Part shown: positions 1 through 8,891 of the stretch, piece after piece | Layout: every line of letters starts with the position of its first letter | Numbering within the stretch: the first letter of the stretch is position 1 | NCBI GenBank assembly: GCA_023251535.1 | Contig: JAHEYP010000004.1 | Span: forward strand, 113,039-177,038 | From: Bacteroidota bacterium | GTDB lineage: Bacteria; Bacteroidota; Bacteroidia; AKYH767-A; OLB10 | Direction: 5' to 3' | Length of the DNA: 64,000 nucleotides | The notes under the pieces: model-generated | Databases searched by the model: none | Told to the model about the DNA's origin: nothing | Seen by the model: only the letters and a program-made list of their open reading frames with translations | Translations under genes and position numbers: made by a program

Positions 1-589
1 TAAATCCTCCAGCTATTTCAGTTACTGAAGGATTCGCCATAAACATTTGAGCAATGAAGGCTAATCCGATCATCGCAACTAAGGAAATGATAAAGGCTTC
101 CATTTTGCGAATTCCGTAATGTAAAAGAAATAATAGGAGGAAGGTGTCGAATGCACAAATTACTACTCCCCATAAAAGCGGAATATTAAAGAGTAGTTTT
201 AATCCGATAGCCATCCCCAATACTTCGGCTAAGTCGCATGCGGCAATCGCTATTTCAGCTAAAATATATAAATAGTAATTAATATATTTAGGGTATAACT
301 CTCTAGACGCTTGCGCAAGATCTCTTCCGCGAACAACACCTAGTCGGGCACTTAATCCTTGGAGTAATAATGCCATTAAATTCGACATCAATAATACCCA
401 AATGAGCTTGTATCCAAACTGACTTCCGCCTGCTATATCTGTTGCCCAATTACCTGGATCCATATAACCTACACTTACCATATAGGCGGGACCAATAAAG
501 GCTAAAAGTTTTTTCTTGAAGCTCATTCCGGGCTTTATATGCACCGTACCATGAACTTCCGACAATGATGAATTGTTAAATGGCTCCAT
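1..589 (-). CDS. mntH: Nramp-family Mn2+/Fe2+ transporter (3' part cut by window edge)
   Basis: This ORF is not in the ORF track because it runs off the left edge; I translated it by hand from the ATG whose complement is at 587-589. It is a proton-coupled importer of Mn2+/Fe2+ in the inner membrane. About 196 residues are visible. They include the first-helix metal-binding signature of Nramp proteins (VGYMDPGNWATD), followed by a run of hydrophobic helices (WVLLMSNLMALLLQGLSARLG; LAEIAIAACDLAEVLGMAIG). The start overlaps the last 14 nt of the upstream DtxR-type regulator gene, so the two are translationally coupled, and the regulator probably controls the transporter. The C-terminal half lies outside the window. 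Iron versus manganese preference cannot be decided here. Confidence 0.93.
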   Translation of the reverse strand, partial: MEPFNNSSLSEVHGTVHIKPGMSFKKKLLAFIGPAYMVSVGYMDPGNWATDIAGGSQFGYKLIWVLLMSNLMALLLQGLSARLGVVRGRDLAQASRELYPKYINYYLYILAEIAIAACDLAEVLGMAIGLKLLFNIPLLWGVVICAFDTFLLLFLLHYGIRKMEAFIISLVAMIGLAFIAQMFMANPSVTEIAGGF

Positions 590-1247
590 ATTTCTTTACC
601 AATATGTTTTTCGAAACTTCAAGACTGAGATGGAATTTTTCTTTATTGACTTTTACAAGCATACTTTTATCGAATTCCATTATTTCGGCTATGCTTACCG
701 TTATGCCAGGTTTTAATCCGTATTTAGCAAGATGCTTAAGAAAAGCTGAACTATGTTCACCTACACCTGTAATAGTATACTTTGCTCCGGTTTCTCCACT
801 CGATAACGACATCTGATCGTTTAATTCGAGTTTTCCAGATTGATCGGGAATAGGGTCACCATGAGGATCAAATTTGGGGAAATCGAGATACGCTTCTAGT
901 CGCTTAATTAGTTCATCGCTGCTTACATGTTCTAACTCTTCAGCCATGGTATGCACTTCGTCCCATTCAAACTTTAAAACCTTCGTTAAAAACACTTCCC
1001 ATAACCGATGCTTGCGAATAATATTTAATGCCACTTTTTCGCCCTTACGAGTGATTTTTACTCCTTTGTATTTTTCGTAATTAATCAATTCCTTTTCTGC
1101 CAACTTTTTAAGCATGTCGGTTACCGATGCCGAGGTAGTCGACATTGAAGTAGCTATCGATGAAGTATTGACGGAACTGATAGTCACGTTTGAAAGGTGA
1201 TAAATGGCCTTTAAGTAGTTTTCTTCCGTTTCGGTATGTTGCTGCAT
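576..1247 (-). CDS. mntR: DtxR/MntR-family metal-dependent transcriptional repressor
   Basis: This is a 223-aa metalloregulator. Residues 1-70 form the winged helix-turn-helix, with the recognition region around ATSMSTTSASVTDMLKKL. Residues 75-140 are the metal-binding and dimerisation domain, including AEELEHVSSDELI and the typical FDPHGDPIP turn. Residues 150-223 are an SH3-like FeoA-type C-terminal domain. With bound Mn2+ or Fe2+ such proteins repress uptake genes. The mntH gene starts inside its 3' end. A perfect inverted repeat sits 20 bp upstream of the start and would allow autoregulation of both genes. Whether it senses Mn or Fe is inference; the mntR symbol rests on linkage to an Nramp transporter. 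Confidence 0.9.
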   Translation of the reverse strand: MQQHTETEENYLKAIYHLSNVTISSVNTSSIATSMSTTSASVTDMLKKLAEKELINYEKYKGVKITRKGEKVALNIIRKHRLWEVFLTKVLKFEWDEVHTMAEELEHVSSDELIKRLEAYLDFPKFDPHGDPIPDQSGKLELNDQMSLSSGETGAKYTITGVGEHSSAFLKHLAKYGLKPGITVSIAEIMEFDKSMLVKVNKEKFHLSLEVSKNILVKKYGAI

Positions 1248-1266
1248 GTGACGACTTAAAATATTA

Positions 1267-1284
1267 TTTTAGACAAATCTAAAA
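1267..1284. promoter_or_regulatory. Candidate operator of the DtxR-type regulator
   Basis: The sequence TTTTAGACAAATCTAAAA is a perfect inverted repeat with 7-bp arms and a 4-bp spacer. It lies 20 bp upstream of the regulator start, in the divergent intergenic region shared with pyrD. DtxR-family operators are palindromes of about this size containing TTAG/CTAA half-sites. Assignment to the adjacent regulator is inference. Confidence 0.6.
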
Positions 1285-1330
1285 ATAAAATTTGATATCT
1301 TAAATGCGATAATTTATTAATCTTGCAGTC

Positions 1331-2347
1331 ATGTATAAAAGGTTCATTCGTCCATTCTTGTTTCTATTCGACCCTGAAACAGCTCATCACTTGGTATTCA
1401 ATCTGTTAAAGGTTGTATTTAAGGTGCCAGGTATGTCATCTTTAGTGAAGGGAATTTATGGTTATAAGGGCCGCGATTTGTCGAAAAAGTTGATGGGGAT
1501 TACTTTTCCTAATCCAATAGGCTTAGCGGCTGGCTTCGACAAAAACGCTATGTTGTTTGAAGAATTGAGCTGTTTGGGCTTTGGATTTATTGAAATTGGG
1601 ACATTAACACCCAAAGCTCAGCCCGGAAATGATTTACCTCGTATGTTCAGGCTTCCGGCCGATAAAGGGCTAATCAATCGCATGGGTTTCAATAATGAAG
1701 GAGTTGAAAAGGCCGTAGAAAGGTTGAAAAAGCAATCGGGGAAAGTGATAATTGGAGGAAATATTGGGAAGAATAAAGTTACGCCAAATGAAATAGCGCT
1801 CCGCGACTATGATATTTGCTTTGAAGCATTATTTCCCCATGTCGATTATTTTGTAGTAAACGTAAGTTCTCCAAATACCCCTGGTTTACGCGAATTACAA
1901 GATAAAGAACCTCTTACTGCACTCTTGAATCATGTGATGAAATTGAATTCGGCCAAAGAAAAGCCGAAACCGGTTTTATTGAAAATTGCACCCGATTTAA
2001 CCAACGAGCAGCTGACAGAGATCGTTGAGATAGTTAAAGAAGTGAAACTAACTGGAATAATTGCTACCAATACAACTATTTCTCGTGAAGGATTAACAAC
2101 TGCAACCGATGTTGTTAAAGAGCAAGGCGGGTTAAGCGGACTTCCTGTAAAAAATAGGAGTACAGAAGTAATTCGATATTTAAGACAATTAGCTGGTAAG
2201 GAAATGGTGATAATAGGAGTAGGTGGGATCTTTACTGCTGATGACGCACGTGAAAAGCTAAATGCAGGAGCCGATTTATTACAAGTTTATACAGGATTTA
2301 TCTACGAAGGCCCGGGAATGATAAAAAGCATCCTTAAAGGTTTATAA
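1331..2347 (+). CDS. pyrD: Dihydroorotate dehydrogenase (quinone), class 2
   Basis: This is a 338-aa FMN enzyme that oxidises dihydroorotate to orotate in pyrimidine synthesis and passes electrons to quinone. The N-terminal stretch ([17 protein letters not shown]) is the membrane-associating helix of class 2 enzymes. FMN and substrate motifs are visible: [10 protein letters not shown] near residue 67 and [14 protein letters not shown] near residue 178. The serine in the latter is the class 2 catalytic base. GVGGI and a glycine-rich phosphate site follow near the C terminus. The length is normal for the family. It is divergent from the metal regulator and appears to be transcribed alone. Confidence 0.96.
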   Translation: MYKRFIRPFLFLFDPETAHHLVFNLLKVVFKVPGMSSLVKGIYGYKGRDLSKKLMGITFPNPIGLAAGFDKNAMLFEELSCLGFGFIEIGTLTPKAQPGNDLPRMFRLPADKGLINRMGFNNEGVEKAVERLKKQSGKVIIGGNIGKNKVTPNEIALRDYDICFEALFPHVDYFVVNVSSPNTPGLRELQDKEPLTALLNHVMKLNSAKEKPKPVLLKIAPDLTNEQLTEIVEIVKEVKLTGIIATNTTISREGLTTATDVVKEQGGLSGLPVKNRSTEVIRYLRQLAGKEMVIIGVGGIFTADDAREKLNAGADLLQVYTGFIYEGPGMIKSILKGL

Positions 2348-2429
2348 TTTTCATTGTAAATCGCCTTTTTAACTAACTTTGCAACGCAATTAACAGAGCC
2401 CACAACAGGCTTTATTATTATAAAAACAC

Positions 2430-2933
2430 ATGAAAAAATTAACAGCCATTTTTGCAATCGCAATGTTAGGATTAGCCTCTTGCGGACAAAAGTCAGAAAC
2501 TAAAGAAGGTAACCAAGAAGCTGCTGCAGCTACTACCGAAACAGGAAATTTCGGATCTAAAATTGATGAAACCGGAGCAATAGGAATGGATTCATTAGTT
2601 GCTATGATGAGCACAGCAAAAGGTGAAATTTCTGGAGTTAAAGTAACAGGAAAAGTTGCAGAATGTTGCCAAACAAAAGGATGTTGGATGAACATCGATA
2701 AAGGTGACGGATCAGGAATGAGAGTTACTTTTAAAGATTATGGGTTTTTCGTTCCTAAATCTTCAGGTGGAAAAACAGCAGTATTTACTGGTAAGGCTTA
2801 TATGGATACTACTTCTGTTGACGATCTTCGCCACTATGCACAAGACGAAGGATTATCAGAGGCTGAAATCAACAAAATTACAGAGCCGAAAATCGAACTT
2901 TCTTTTGAAGCCGACGGTGTAATTATCAAATAA
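2430..2933 (+). CDS. DUF4920-type lipoprotein
   Basis: This is a 167-aa exported lipoprotein. The N terminus has a hydrophobic signal followed by a lipobox (LASC), so the mature protein begins at Cys19 and is membrane anchored. An Ala/Glu/Thr-rich linker precedes a small beta domain of about 110 residues containing VTGKVAECCQTKGCWMNI. That cysteine-rich signature is typical of the DUF4920 family of Bacteroidota. The paired cysteines suggest metal or redox binding, but no function is established. A strong terminator follows the stop, so it seems to be monocistronic. Confidence 0.8.
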   Translation: MKKLTAIFAIAMLGLASCGQKSETKEGNQEAAAATTETGNFGSKIDETGAIGMDSLVAMMSTAKGEISGVKVTGKVAECCQTKGCWMNIDKGDGSGMRVTFKDYGFFVPKSSGGKTAVFTGKAYMDTTSVDDLRHYAQDEGLSEAEINKITEPKIELSFEADGVIIK

Positions 2934-2955
2934 TATTTCGAATAGAATTTTGAAG

Positions 2956-2986
2956 AGAGCCCGTTGCTATCAACGGGTTCTTTTTG
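2956..2986 (+). terminator. Rho-independent terminator after the DUF4920 gene
   Basis: An 11-bp stem (AGAGCCCGTTG paired with CAACGGGTTCT, one G-T wobble) with a 4-nt loop is followed by a run of T. Confidence 0.85.
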
Positions 2987-2994
2987 TATAAATA

Positions 2995-3855
2995 ATGCCG
3001 ATAAAAATGAAAATTATCGAATGTCCTAGGGACGCTATGCAGGGAATTCATGATTTTATTCCTACCTCTGTTAAGTCTGATTATATAAATCGCTTGTTAA
3101 AAGTTGGGTATGATACAATCGATTTCGGAAGCTTTGTTTCTCCTAAGGCTATTCCACAGTTAAGAGACACTGCTGAAGTTTTATCGTCTCTCGATTTGAG
3201 TGAAACCTCTTCTAAGTTATTGGCAATTATTGCCAATGTAAGAGGAGGCGAGGACGCTGTTAAATTTGAAGAGATAAATTATCTTGGATTTCCATTTTCT
3301 ATTTCTGAAACATTCCAGCAACGAAATACAAATAGTTCTATCGATCAGTCATTGAAAACCGTTGAACAACTCCAATCGCTTTGCGTGAATAATCGTAAAG
3401 AATTGGTCGTTTATATTTCAATGGCTTTTGGGAACCCTTATGGCGATTTATGGAACGAAGAAATTGCTTTTAAGTGGGTAAATACCATTCAACAGCTAGG
3501 AGTGAAGATTGTGGCAATGTCTGATACCGTTGGTGTTGCTTCTCCGGAAGCAATAAAAACGATCTTTAGTCACTTAATTCCAGCTTTGCCGAATGTTGAA
3601 TTTGGGGCTCATTTGCATTGTACCGCAGATAACTGGAAGCAAAAAGTTGATGCGGCGTTTGTCGCAGGTTGCCGACGATTCGATGCCGCCATTAAAGGTT
3701 TTGGGGGGTGTCCAATGGCTGAGGATGAGCTTGTTGGGAACCTGGCAACTGAAAATTTGATATCCTATCTAAATGAAAATAAGGTGAATACTAATCTGGA
3801 TATGCCTGCTTTTTCTGAAGCTATGTTGTTTTCGGGCACGGTATTCGCCTCTTAA
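2995..3855 (+). CDS. Hydroxymethylglutaryl-CoA lyase
   Basis: This is a 286-aa TIM-barrel enzyme of the HMGL-like superfamily that cleaves HMG-CoA to acetyl-CoA and acetoacetate, the last step of leucine degradation. Catalytic landmarks are present: IIECPRDAMQG at the N terminus (the Arg-Asp pair), the GAHLHCT motif with two metal-binding histidines near residue 203, and the active-site cysteine loop FGGCPMAEDELVGN near residue 240. The length matches bacterial enzymes. The ORF could instead begin at the second Met (3007), which gives the usual MKIIECPRD start. No other leucine-catabolic genes are adjacent. Confidence 0.9.
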   Translation: MPIKMKIIECPRDAMQGIHDFIPTSVKSDYINRLLKVGYDTIDFGSFVSPKAIPQLRDTAEVLSSLDLSETSSKLLAIIANVRGGEDAVKFEEINYLGFPFSISETFQQRNTNSSIDQSLKTVEQLQSLCVNNRKELVVYISMAFGNPYGDLWNEEIAFKWVNTIQQLGVKIVAMSDTVGVASPEAIKTIFSHLIPALPNVEFGAHLHCTADNWKQKVDAAFVAGCRRFDAAIKGFGGCPMAEDELVGNLATENLISYLNENKVNTNLDMPAFSEAMLFSGTVFAS

Positions 3856-3918
3856 AATGCAACATGTTGAAATGCTTTGCGTTTCAGATAAGATTATTAC
3901 TTTCGCTAATACCAAACT

Positions 3919-6042
3919 ATGAATATTTCTTTCTCTATGCGTTTAATTAAATTGATGGTGGCATTTTGCTTGCTAATGGGATCATATTCCGCATTTGCAC
4001 AGCAAGATGGATACCTCGAAGTTGTCGGGTCGGTATTACAAGACAGCAAAGGTCTTGAAGGTGCCGATATTAAAATTTTCAAGGGTAATGAAAATGTCGA
4101 TAATGTACTTTCTTCTGCCGGCGGGAAATTTATCATTAATCTCGAATTGGGACATGATTATACCATCGTTTTCTCAAAAAACGGAAGCTTTACTAAATCG
4201 GTAATTATTGATACTAAAGTACCTGATGATTACAAAAAGCAAATTTTCAGCTTTAAGTTCAAAATGGATTTGTTTAAAGCACCAGAAGGTTCCGAACAAC
4301 CTAAGGATGCCGAGAAACCAGTAGCTAAACTTTCATTTAGTGATATGTACGAGGATTTCGACTATGATGCCGAATATTCTAAAACTCGTAAAACTGAACT
4401 TGAAAGTGTTAAAGTGAAGATGGCTGCTGAAGCTGCAAAACAAGATGCTGCCAAAAAAGCAATTGCAGAGAAAGCTCGCCAAGATTCTATTGCTGATGCT
4501 CGTGCAAAGCAATTAGCGTTACAAAAAATTCAAGCAGAACAAGAGAAAGTTCGACAAGATTCAATTGCAAAAGAGAATGCGCGTCAACAACAAATAGCTG
4601 CTGCTATGGTGGCTAAACAAAATGCTGAACGTGATTCTATCGCTGCAGTAGAAAAGAAAGCTAGGGCTGAAGAAGCGGCTCGTTTAGCGAGAGAAAAAGC
4701 TGTTCAGGATTCATTGGCAAAAGTGGTAGAGAAGTCGCGCCAGGATTCATTATTGGCAGTTAAAGAACGTTTGCGAATTGAGCAGGCCGCTTTAGCAAAA
4801 GCCCGCCAGGATTCTCTCGATAATGTTAAGAAAGAACAATTAGCTCAAGCCGCTCGTGATAAAGCTGCTCAGGATTCCATTGCACAAGTTAATGCAAGAT
4901 TAAAACAAGAACAATTAGCAAAAGCAGCTCGTGAAAAAGCTGTATCCGATTCGATAGCTCAAGTAAAAGAAAAAGCTCGTCAAGAGGAGTTGGCCCTAGC
5001 TGCACGACAGAAAGCTACCGCCGATTCGTTAGCGAAAGTTCAAGATAAGATAAAACAAGATTCAATCGCTGCTGCAAAAGAACAAGCTCGTCAAGCAGAA
5101 ATTGCTCGAGTAGCTCGTGAAAAAGCTGTTTCGGATTCAATTGCTACCGTAAAGGCAAAAGAAGAATTGGCAGCAAAAGAAGCTGCGAAAGAGAAGGCTA
5201 GGTTAGATGCAATTGCAAAAGCAGAAAGAGAAAAAGCTGCAGCGGATTCAATTGCTACTGCTAAAGAACAAGCTCGTTTAGCGGAAATCGCTCGCCAAGC
5301 TCAAGTAAAAGCTACAGCAGATTCATTAGCAAAAGTTAAAGCGAAGGAAGAACAAGATGCTTTAGCAGCTGCGAAAGAAAAAGCTCGCCAGGATGAATTG
5401 GCAAAAGCATCGAGAGCTAAGGCTACTGCCGACTCATTAGCAATAGCAAAAGAACAAGCTCGTTTGGCTGAAGTTGCGCGTCAAGCTCAGGTAAAAGCAA
5501 CAGCTGATTCATTGGCTCGTATTCGTGAAAAGTCTCGTCAGGATTCATTAGCTACAGTTGCTGAGAAAAATAGAATTGAATTGCTTGCTCGTGAAGAGAG
5601 AATTAAAGCAATGAAGGATTCCCTCGAAACAGTTAGAAAGAAACAAGAAGAGGAAAATGCTAAGCTTGCATTAGAACAAAAACGTAAGGAAGAAGAAGCC
5701 GTTGAAGCAAAGAAAATGAAAGAGATCGAAGATCAAAAGAAAGCTTTAGCATCAGGTGGAGCAACACAAGCACAGCCTAAGAAAAATCCGAATGATATCA
5801 GTGCTTATCGTATCGATTTCGAAAAACAATTTGTTCCAGATGGTATCAAAGATGAAACCATTACTGAGCCCAACAGAACTATTATCCGAACTATTGTTAA
5901 GTCAAAAGATATTCAAGCGACTTACCTAAAAGTTACTTACGGTTACGGTGGTGTATTCTACTTTAAAAATAGCGTGAGTATGTCAGAGAGTAATTATAGT
6001 CTCGAATTGCAAAATTTAAGGAAACAACTTCAGAATAAATAA
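3919..6042 (+). CDS. Secreted coiled-coil protein with repeated RQDSIA motifs
   Basis: This is a 707-aa exported protein with a signal peptide ending near residue 28 (YSAFAQ). Residues 32-110 form a carboxypeptidase-regulatory-like beta domain (LEVVGSVLQDSKGLEGADIKIF). Residues about 165-600 are one long Ala/Lys/Arg/Glu/Asp-rich, strongly helical region built of imperfect ~12-35-residue repeats around the motifs RQDSIA, ADSLAK and AREKA. The last 100 residues are a conserved-looking globular tail (YRIDFEKQFVPDGIKDETIT). The architecture suggests a periplasmic or cell-surface stalk or scaffold. No enzymatic motif is visible and I do not recognise a named family for the whole protein. Repeat number may vary between strains. 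Confidence 0.8.
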   Translation: MNISFSMRLIKLMVAFCLLMGSYSAFAQQDGYLEVVGSVLQDSKGLEGADIKIFKGNENVDNVLSSAGGKFIINLELGHDYTIVFSKNGSFTKSVIIDTKVPDDYKKQIFSFKFKMDLFKAPEGSEQPKDAEKPVAKLSFSDMYEDFDYDAEYSKTRKTELESVKVKMAAEAAKQDAAKKAIAEKARQDSIADARAKQLALQKIQAEQEKVRQDSIAKENARQQQIAAAMVAKQNAERDSIAAVEKKARAEEAARLAREKAVQDSLAKVVEKSRQDSLLAVKERLRIEQAALAKARQDSLDNVKKEQLAQAARDKAAQDSIAQVNARLKQEQLAKAAREKAVSDSIAQVKEKARQEELALAARQKATADSLAKVQDKIKQDSIAAAKEQARQAEIARVAREKAVSDSIATVKAKEELAAKEAAKEKARLDAIAKAEREKAAADSIATAKEQARLAEIARQAQVKATADSLAKVKAKEEQDALAAAKEKARQDELAKASRAKATADSLAIAKEQARLAEVARQAQVKATADSLARIREKSRQDSLATVAEKNRIELLAREERIKAMKDSLETVRKKQEEENAKLALEQKRKEEEAVEAKKMKEIEDQKKALASGGATQAQPKKNPNDISAYRIDFEKQFVPDGIKDETITEPNRTIIRTIVKSKDIQATYLKVTYGYGGVFYFKNSVSMSESNYSLELQNLRKQLQNK

Positions 6043-6055
6043 TCGAATTTATATT

Positions 6056-6087
6056 AAAAAGCCCCGTCATTTAACGGGGCTTTTTTT
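6056..6087. terminator. Bidirectional terminator between convergent genes
   Basis: The sequence AAAAAGCCCCGT, a short loop, then ACGGGGCTTTTTTT forms a GC-rich stem flanked by A and T runs. It can therefore end transcription of both the RDS-repeat gene and the permease gene. Confidence 0.85.
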
Positions 6088-7447
6088 ATTGGTTAAAGGG
6101 CCATTGCCGACTTCTTTTCGATTTGATCAAGTAAACAATGGTTCCACTAATAATTACTATTCCTCCCGAGAGCATGAATTCTTTTCCCGTAGAGATAAAA
6201 ATAAAGCCCCAAATTAAAATAGCTAATATTACTGGCAATGGATAAAGTGGCATTTTAAATGGAAGTACGGTTTTGTTTTTTCGTCTTAATATGATTAATC
6301 CCACCGCTTGTCCAATAAATTGAATTACGATGCGCATGGCTAAAATCGCCGTAATTACTTGTGAAAGTTTAAAAAGCAAACTGAAAACAAATGCCGTAAT
6401 TCCTAAACCCAAAAGAGCAATATGCGGAAAATGTCGAGTAGGATGAACTTTAGCAAATACCTCGAAAAATTCTCCTTCTTTTGCCGCTGCATAAGGAACA
6501 CGTGAATATCCAAGCATCACAGCAAATAAACTAGCAAAGGCTACCCATAAAATTAATATGGTTGCAATAATTGCCGCATTATGTCCGTAAAGTGTTTCGA
6601 AATAAGTGCTCACTACAAATTCTGATTTTGCAGCTTCTTGCCAAGGTATTACACTTACAACACTCATGTTCATGGAGATGTAAAGTGCTGCAATTCCTAA
6701 TACCGAAAGAATCATACTTAAGGGAATATTCCGTGAGGGATTTTTAATTTCTCCTCCTAAATGGCATACGTTATAATATCCTAAGTAGCTATAAATGGTT
6801 TTTACTGAAGCAGCTCCTAAAGCGGCAGCAAACGCTGCATTCAGTGTAAACCCGTCGTTAATATGTTGTAGTGGTTCAGTGAAATGTCCGTTGCTGATGC
6901 CTCCGTAAATGATCCATAGCATGGTGAAAATAACTCCACTCCATAGAAGAATACTGATTTTCCCGATTGTTTCAATTTTTCGGTAAAGCAGTAACGTTAG
7001 TACTATTACAATACTACCTGATACAATTCGTGATGTGATATCATTAAGCGGTACTAAAAATCCGAAGTAATGCGCAAATCCAATAGCTCCGCTGGCAACA
7101 ACTAATGGAGCTTGGAGCATGGTTTGCCATACATAAAGGAACGAAAATAGCTTGCCCCACGATTTTTCTCCGTAAGAAGCTCTAAGGAAATTGAAACTTC
7201 CTCCAGCTAATGGAAATGCTGCTCCTAATTCCGACCAGATCATTGCATCTATTATCGATAATAGGGCACCTGCAAGCCATGCATATAGAAACCATGGTCC
7301 ACCCATGAGTTGTATTACAATCGATAGCACTACAAAAGGACCAATACCTACCATATCGATCATATTAATGACCGTACTCTGGAAAAGTCCTAGTCTGCGC
7401 TCTAGTTGTGGTTGTTCAGCTGTTGCCATACGCCCGAAAATAAGCAA
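6086..7447 (-). CDS. APC-superfamily amino acid permease
   Basis: This is a 453-aa polytopic membrane transporter with about 12 hydrophobic helices. The first helix carries the APC glycine motif (DMVGIGPFVVLSI), followed by SELGAAFPLAGGSFNFLRASYG, the conserved second-helix region of the amino acid/polyamine/organocation family. It most likely imports or exchanges an amino acid; the substrate cannot be read from the sequence. The annotated start (MLIFGR) is probably too early. The Met at residue 7 (complement of 7427-7429, MATAEQPQLERRLG) is a better start. The gene is convergent with the preceding one and shares its terminator. Confidence 0.88.
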   Translation of the reverse strand: MLIFGRMATAEQPQLERRLGLFQSTVINMIDMVGIGPFVVLSIVIQLMGGPWFLYAWLAGALLSIIDAMIWSELGAAFPLAGGSFNFLRASYGEKSWGKLFSFLYVWQTMLQAPLVVASGAIGFAHYFGFLVPLNDITSRIVSGSIVIVLTLLLYRKIETIGKISILLWSGVIFTMLWIIYGGISNGHFTEPLQHINDGFTLNAAFAAALGAASVKTIYSYLGYYNVCHLGGEIKNPSRNIPLSMILSVLGIAALYISMNMSVVSVIPWQEAAKSEFVVSTYFETLYGHNAAIIATILILWVAFASLFAVMLGYSRVPYAAAKEGEFFEVFAKVHPTRHFPHIALLGLGITAFVFSLLFKLSQVITAILAMRIVIQFIGQAVGLIILRRKNKTVLPFKMPLYPLPVILAILIWGFIFISTGKEFMLSGGIVIISGTIVYLIKSKRSRQWPFNQ

Positions 7448-7552
7448 TTATTTCAACTAACATTCTCGGTTAAAAACTTTATAAAATAACTGCTCTATTT
7501 TATTGGTAATGACCGGTATTTTAATGTCATTTGTTGAATAAATTACTCTTCT

Positions 7553-8398
7553 ATGTTATTAGTATGTGATTCAGGTTCTACCAAGGCAGATTGGTTATTG
7601 TATGATGGTTCGGAAGTTAAAGGTCCATTTCATACTATGGGATTTAATCCCTTTTTCCATTCATCAGAATTGGTATTTGAGACATTAACTCAGAATAGTG
7701 ATATGGCAGCCTTTGCTGCTAATGTTAAAGAGGTGAAGTTCTTCGGAGCCGGTTGTTCAAGTGCTGCAAAAAAAGAGCAGATTGCAGTTGGATTGCGTAG
7801 GTTCTTCAGTAATGCCGATGTGTTAGTTGATCATGATTTGTTGGCTTGTGCATTTGCAACTTGTGGAAATGAACCTGGAATTTCTTGTATCACTGGAACA
7901 GGATCGAATTCTTGCTGGTTCGATGGTGTTAAAGTGCATGAAAGAAATTATGGAATGGGTTATATTTTAGGTGATGAGGGTAGTGGAGCGCATTTAGGAA
8001 AAAAATTACTCACTCATTTCCTTTATAATTTATTGCCTGCCGATGTTCACGCGGATTTCGAAAATACTTATCACCTTACCCGCGATAGTATTAATGATTT
8101 TGTGTACAAGCAGCCAAATCCGAATGTTTGGTTGGCTTCTTTCTCAACTTTCTTTACTAAGCATCGCGATAATCATTACATCCATGAGTTAATCATGAAT
8201 AATTTCCGTGATTTTATGACTTTGTATGTATGTAATTATCCCGATTACCAAAAGGTGAAAGTTCATTTCGTAGGATCTATTGCTTTTTACTTCGAAACCG
8301 AATTAAAAGCGGTAGCGAAAGAGTTAAATATTACTATCGGGCATATAGTTAAACAACCGGTTGATGGGTTGATGAATTACTATATCAATAAGAAGTAA
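7553..8398 (+). CDS. BadF/BadG/BcrA/BcrD-type ATPase, N-acetylglucosamine kinase-like
   Basis: This is a 281-aa member of the ASKHA (actin-like ATPase) fold. The phosphate-1 loop is at the N terminus (VCDSGSTKADWLL), the phosphate-2/adenosine segment is CITGTGSNSCWFDG near residue 120, and the conserved GYILGDEGSGAHLGKKLL follows near residue 140. These match the N-acetylglucosamine kinase-like BadF family, so phosphorylation of an amino sugar recycled from cell-wall or glycan turnover is the likely role. No peptidoglycan-recycling gene is adjacent, so the substrate is inferred only from family. The stop lies 5 bp from the convergent coaD stop. Confidence 0.85.
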   Translation: MLLVCDSGSTKADWLLYDGSEVKGPFHTMGFNPFFHSSELVFETLTQNSDMAAFAANVKEVKFFGAGCSSAAKKEQIAVGLRRFFSNADVLVDHDLLACAFATCGNEPGISCITGTGSNSCWFDGVKVHERNYGMGYILGDEGSGAHLGKKLLTHFLYNLLPADVHADFENTYHLTRDSINDFVYKQPNPNVWLASFSTFFTKHRDNHYIHELIMNNFRDFMTLYVCNYPDYQKVKVHFVGSIAFYFETELKAVAKELNITIGHIVKQPVDGLMNYYINKK

Positions 8399-8403
8399 TT
8401 TCT

Positions 8404-8865
8404 TTATTTTAGCTTTACTCCCGAGCCAACAAATGGTTCGGCATTGCCTCCGTGTTTAATAATATCTCTTACAATGGTACTCGAGATAGGAGCGTATTGT
8501 GGTGCCGATAATAAAAAGATGGTTTCTATTCCGCTTTCTAAATAGCGGTTCATCTGACCTATCGATTTTTCGAATTCAAAATCAACAGAGGTCCTTAGTC
8601 CTCGAAGTATAAATCGCGCATGGACTTCTTTGCAATAATCAACAGTTAGCCCGCTGTACGTTTTTACTTCAACTTGTGGATATTCTTCGAAGCAAGCTTT
8701 TATCCAATCAATACGGTCTTGCAATGGAAACATATAATTCTTCTGTGAATTATATCCCACGCCAACTATAATCTTATCAAATAAATCGAGTGACCTGATT
8801 ACTACATCTACATGTCCTACAGTAATAGGATCAAAGCTTCCGGGGAATAATGCGATTTTTGACAT
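8404..8865 (-). CDS. coaD: Phosphopantetheine adenylyltransferase
   Basis: This is a 153-aa nucleotidyltransferase that converts 4'-phosphopantetheine and ATP into dephospho-CoA, the fourth step of CoA synthesis. It has the N-terminal PGSFDPITVGHVDVV motif, whose TxGH histidine contacts ATP, the RGLR segment of the phosphopantetheine site near residue 89, and the ISSTIVRD segment that replaces the class I KMSKS-type loop. Size and motifs are standard. It is the last gene of a DUF3822-rsmD-coaD cluster, 26 bp after rsmD. Confidence 0.96.
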   Translation of the reverse strand: MSKIALFPGSFDPITVGHVDVVIRSLDLFDKIIVGVGYNSQKNYMFPLQDRIDWIKACFEEYPQVEVKTYSGLTVDYCKEVHARFILRGLRTSVDFEFEKSIGQMNRYLESGIETIFLLSAPQYAPISSTIVRDIIKHGGNAEPFVGSGVKLK

Positions 8866-8891
8866 GAGGATTTGTTCTATTTGATTAATTT

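Noticed and set aside
3702-3707. Six-G run in the HMG-CoA lyase gene as another slippage site
   Set aside because: It is short, lies within a conserved Gly-Gly-Cys active-site codon stretch and leaves the frame intact.
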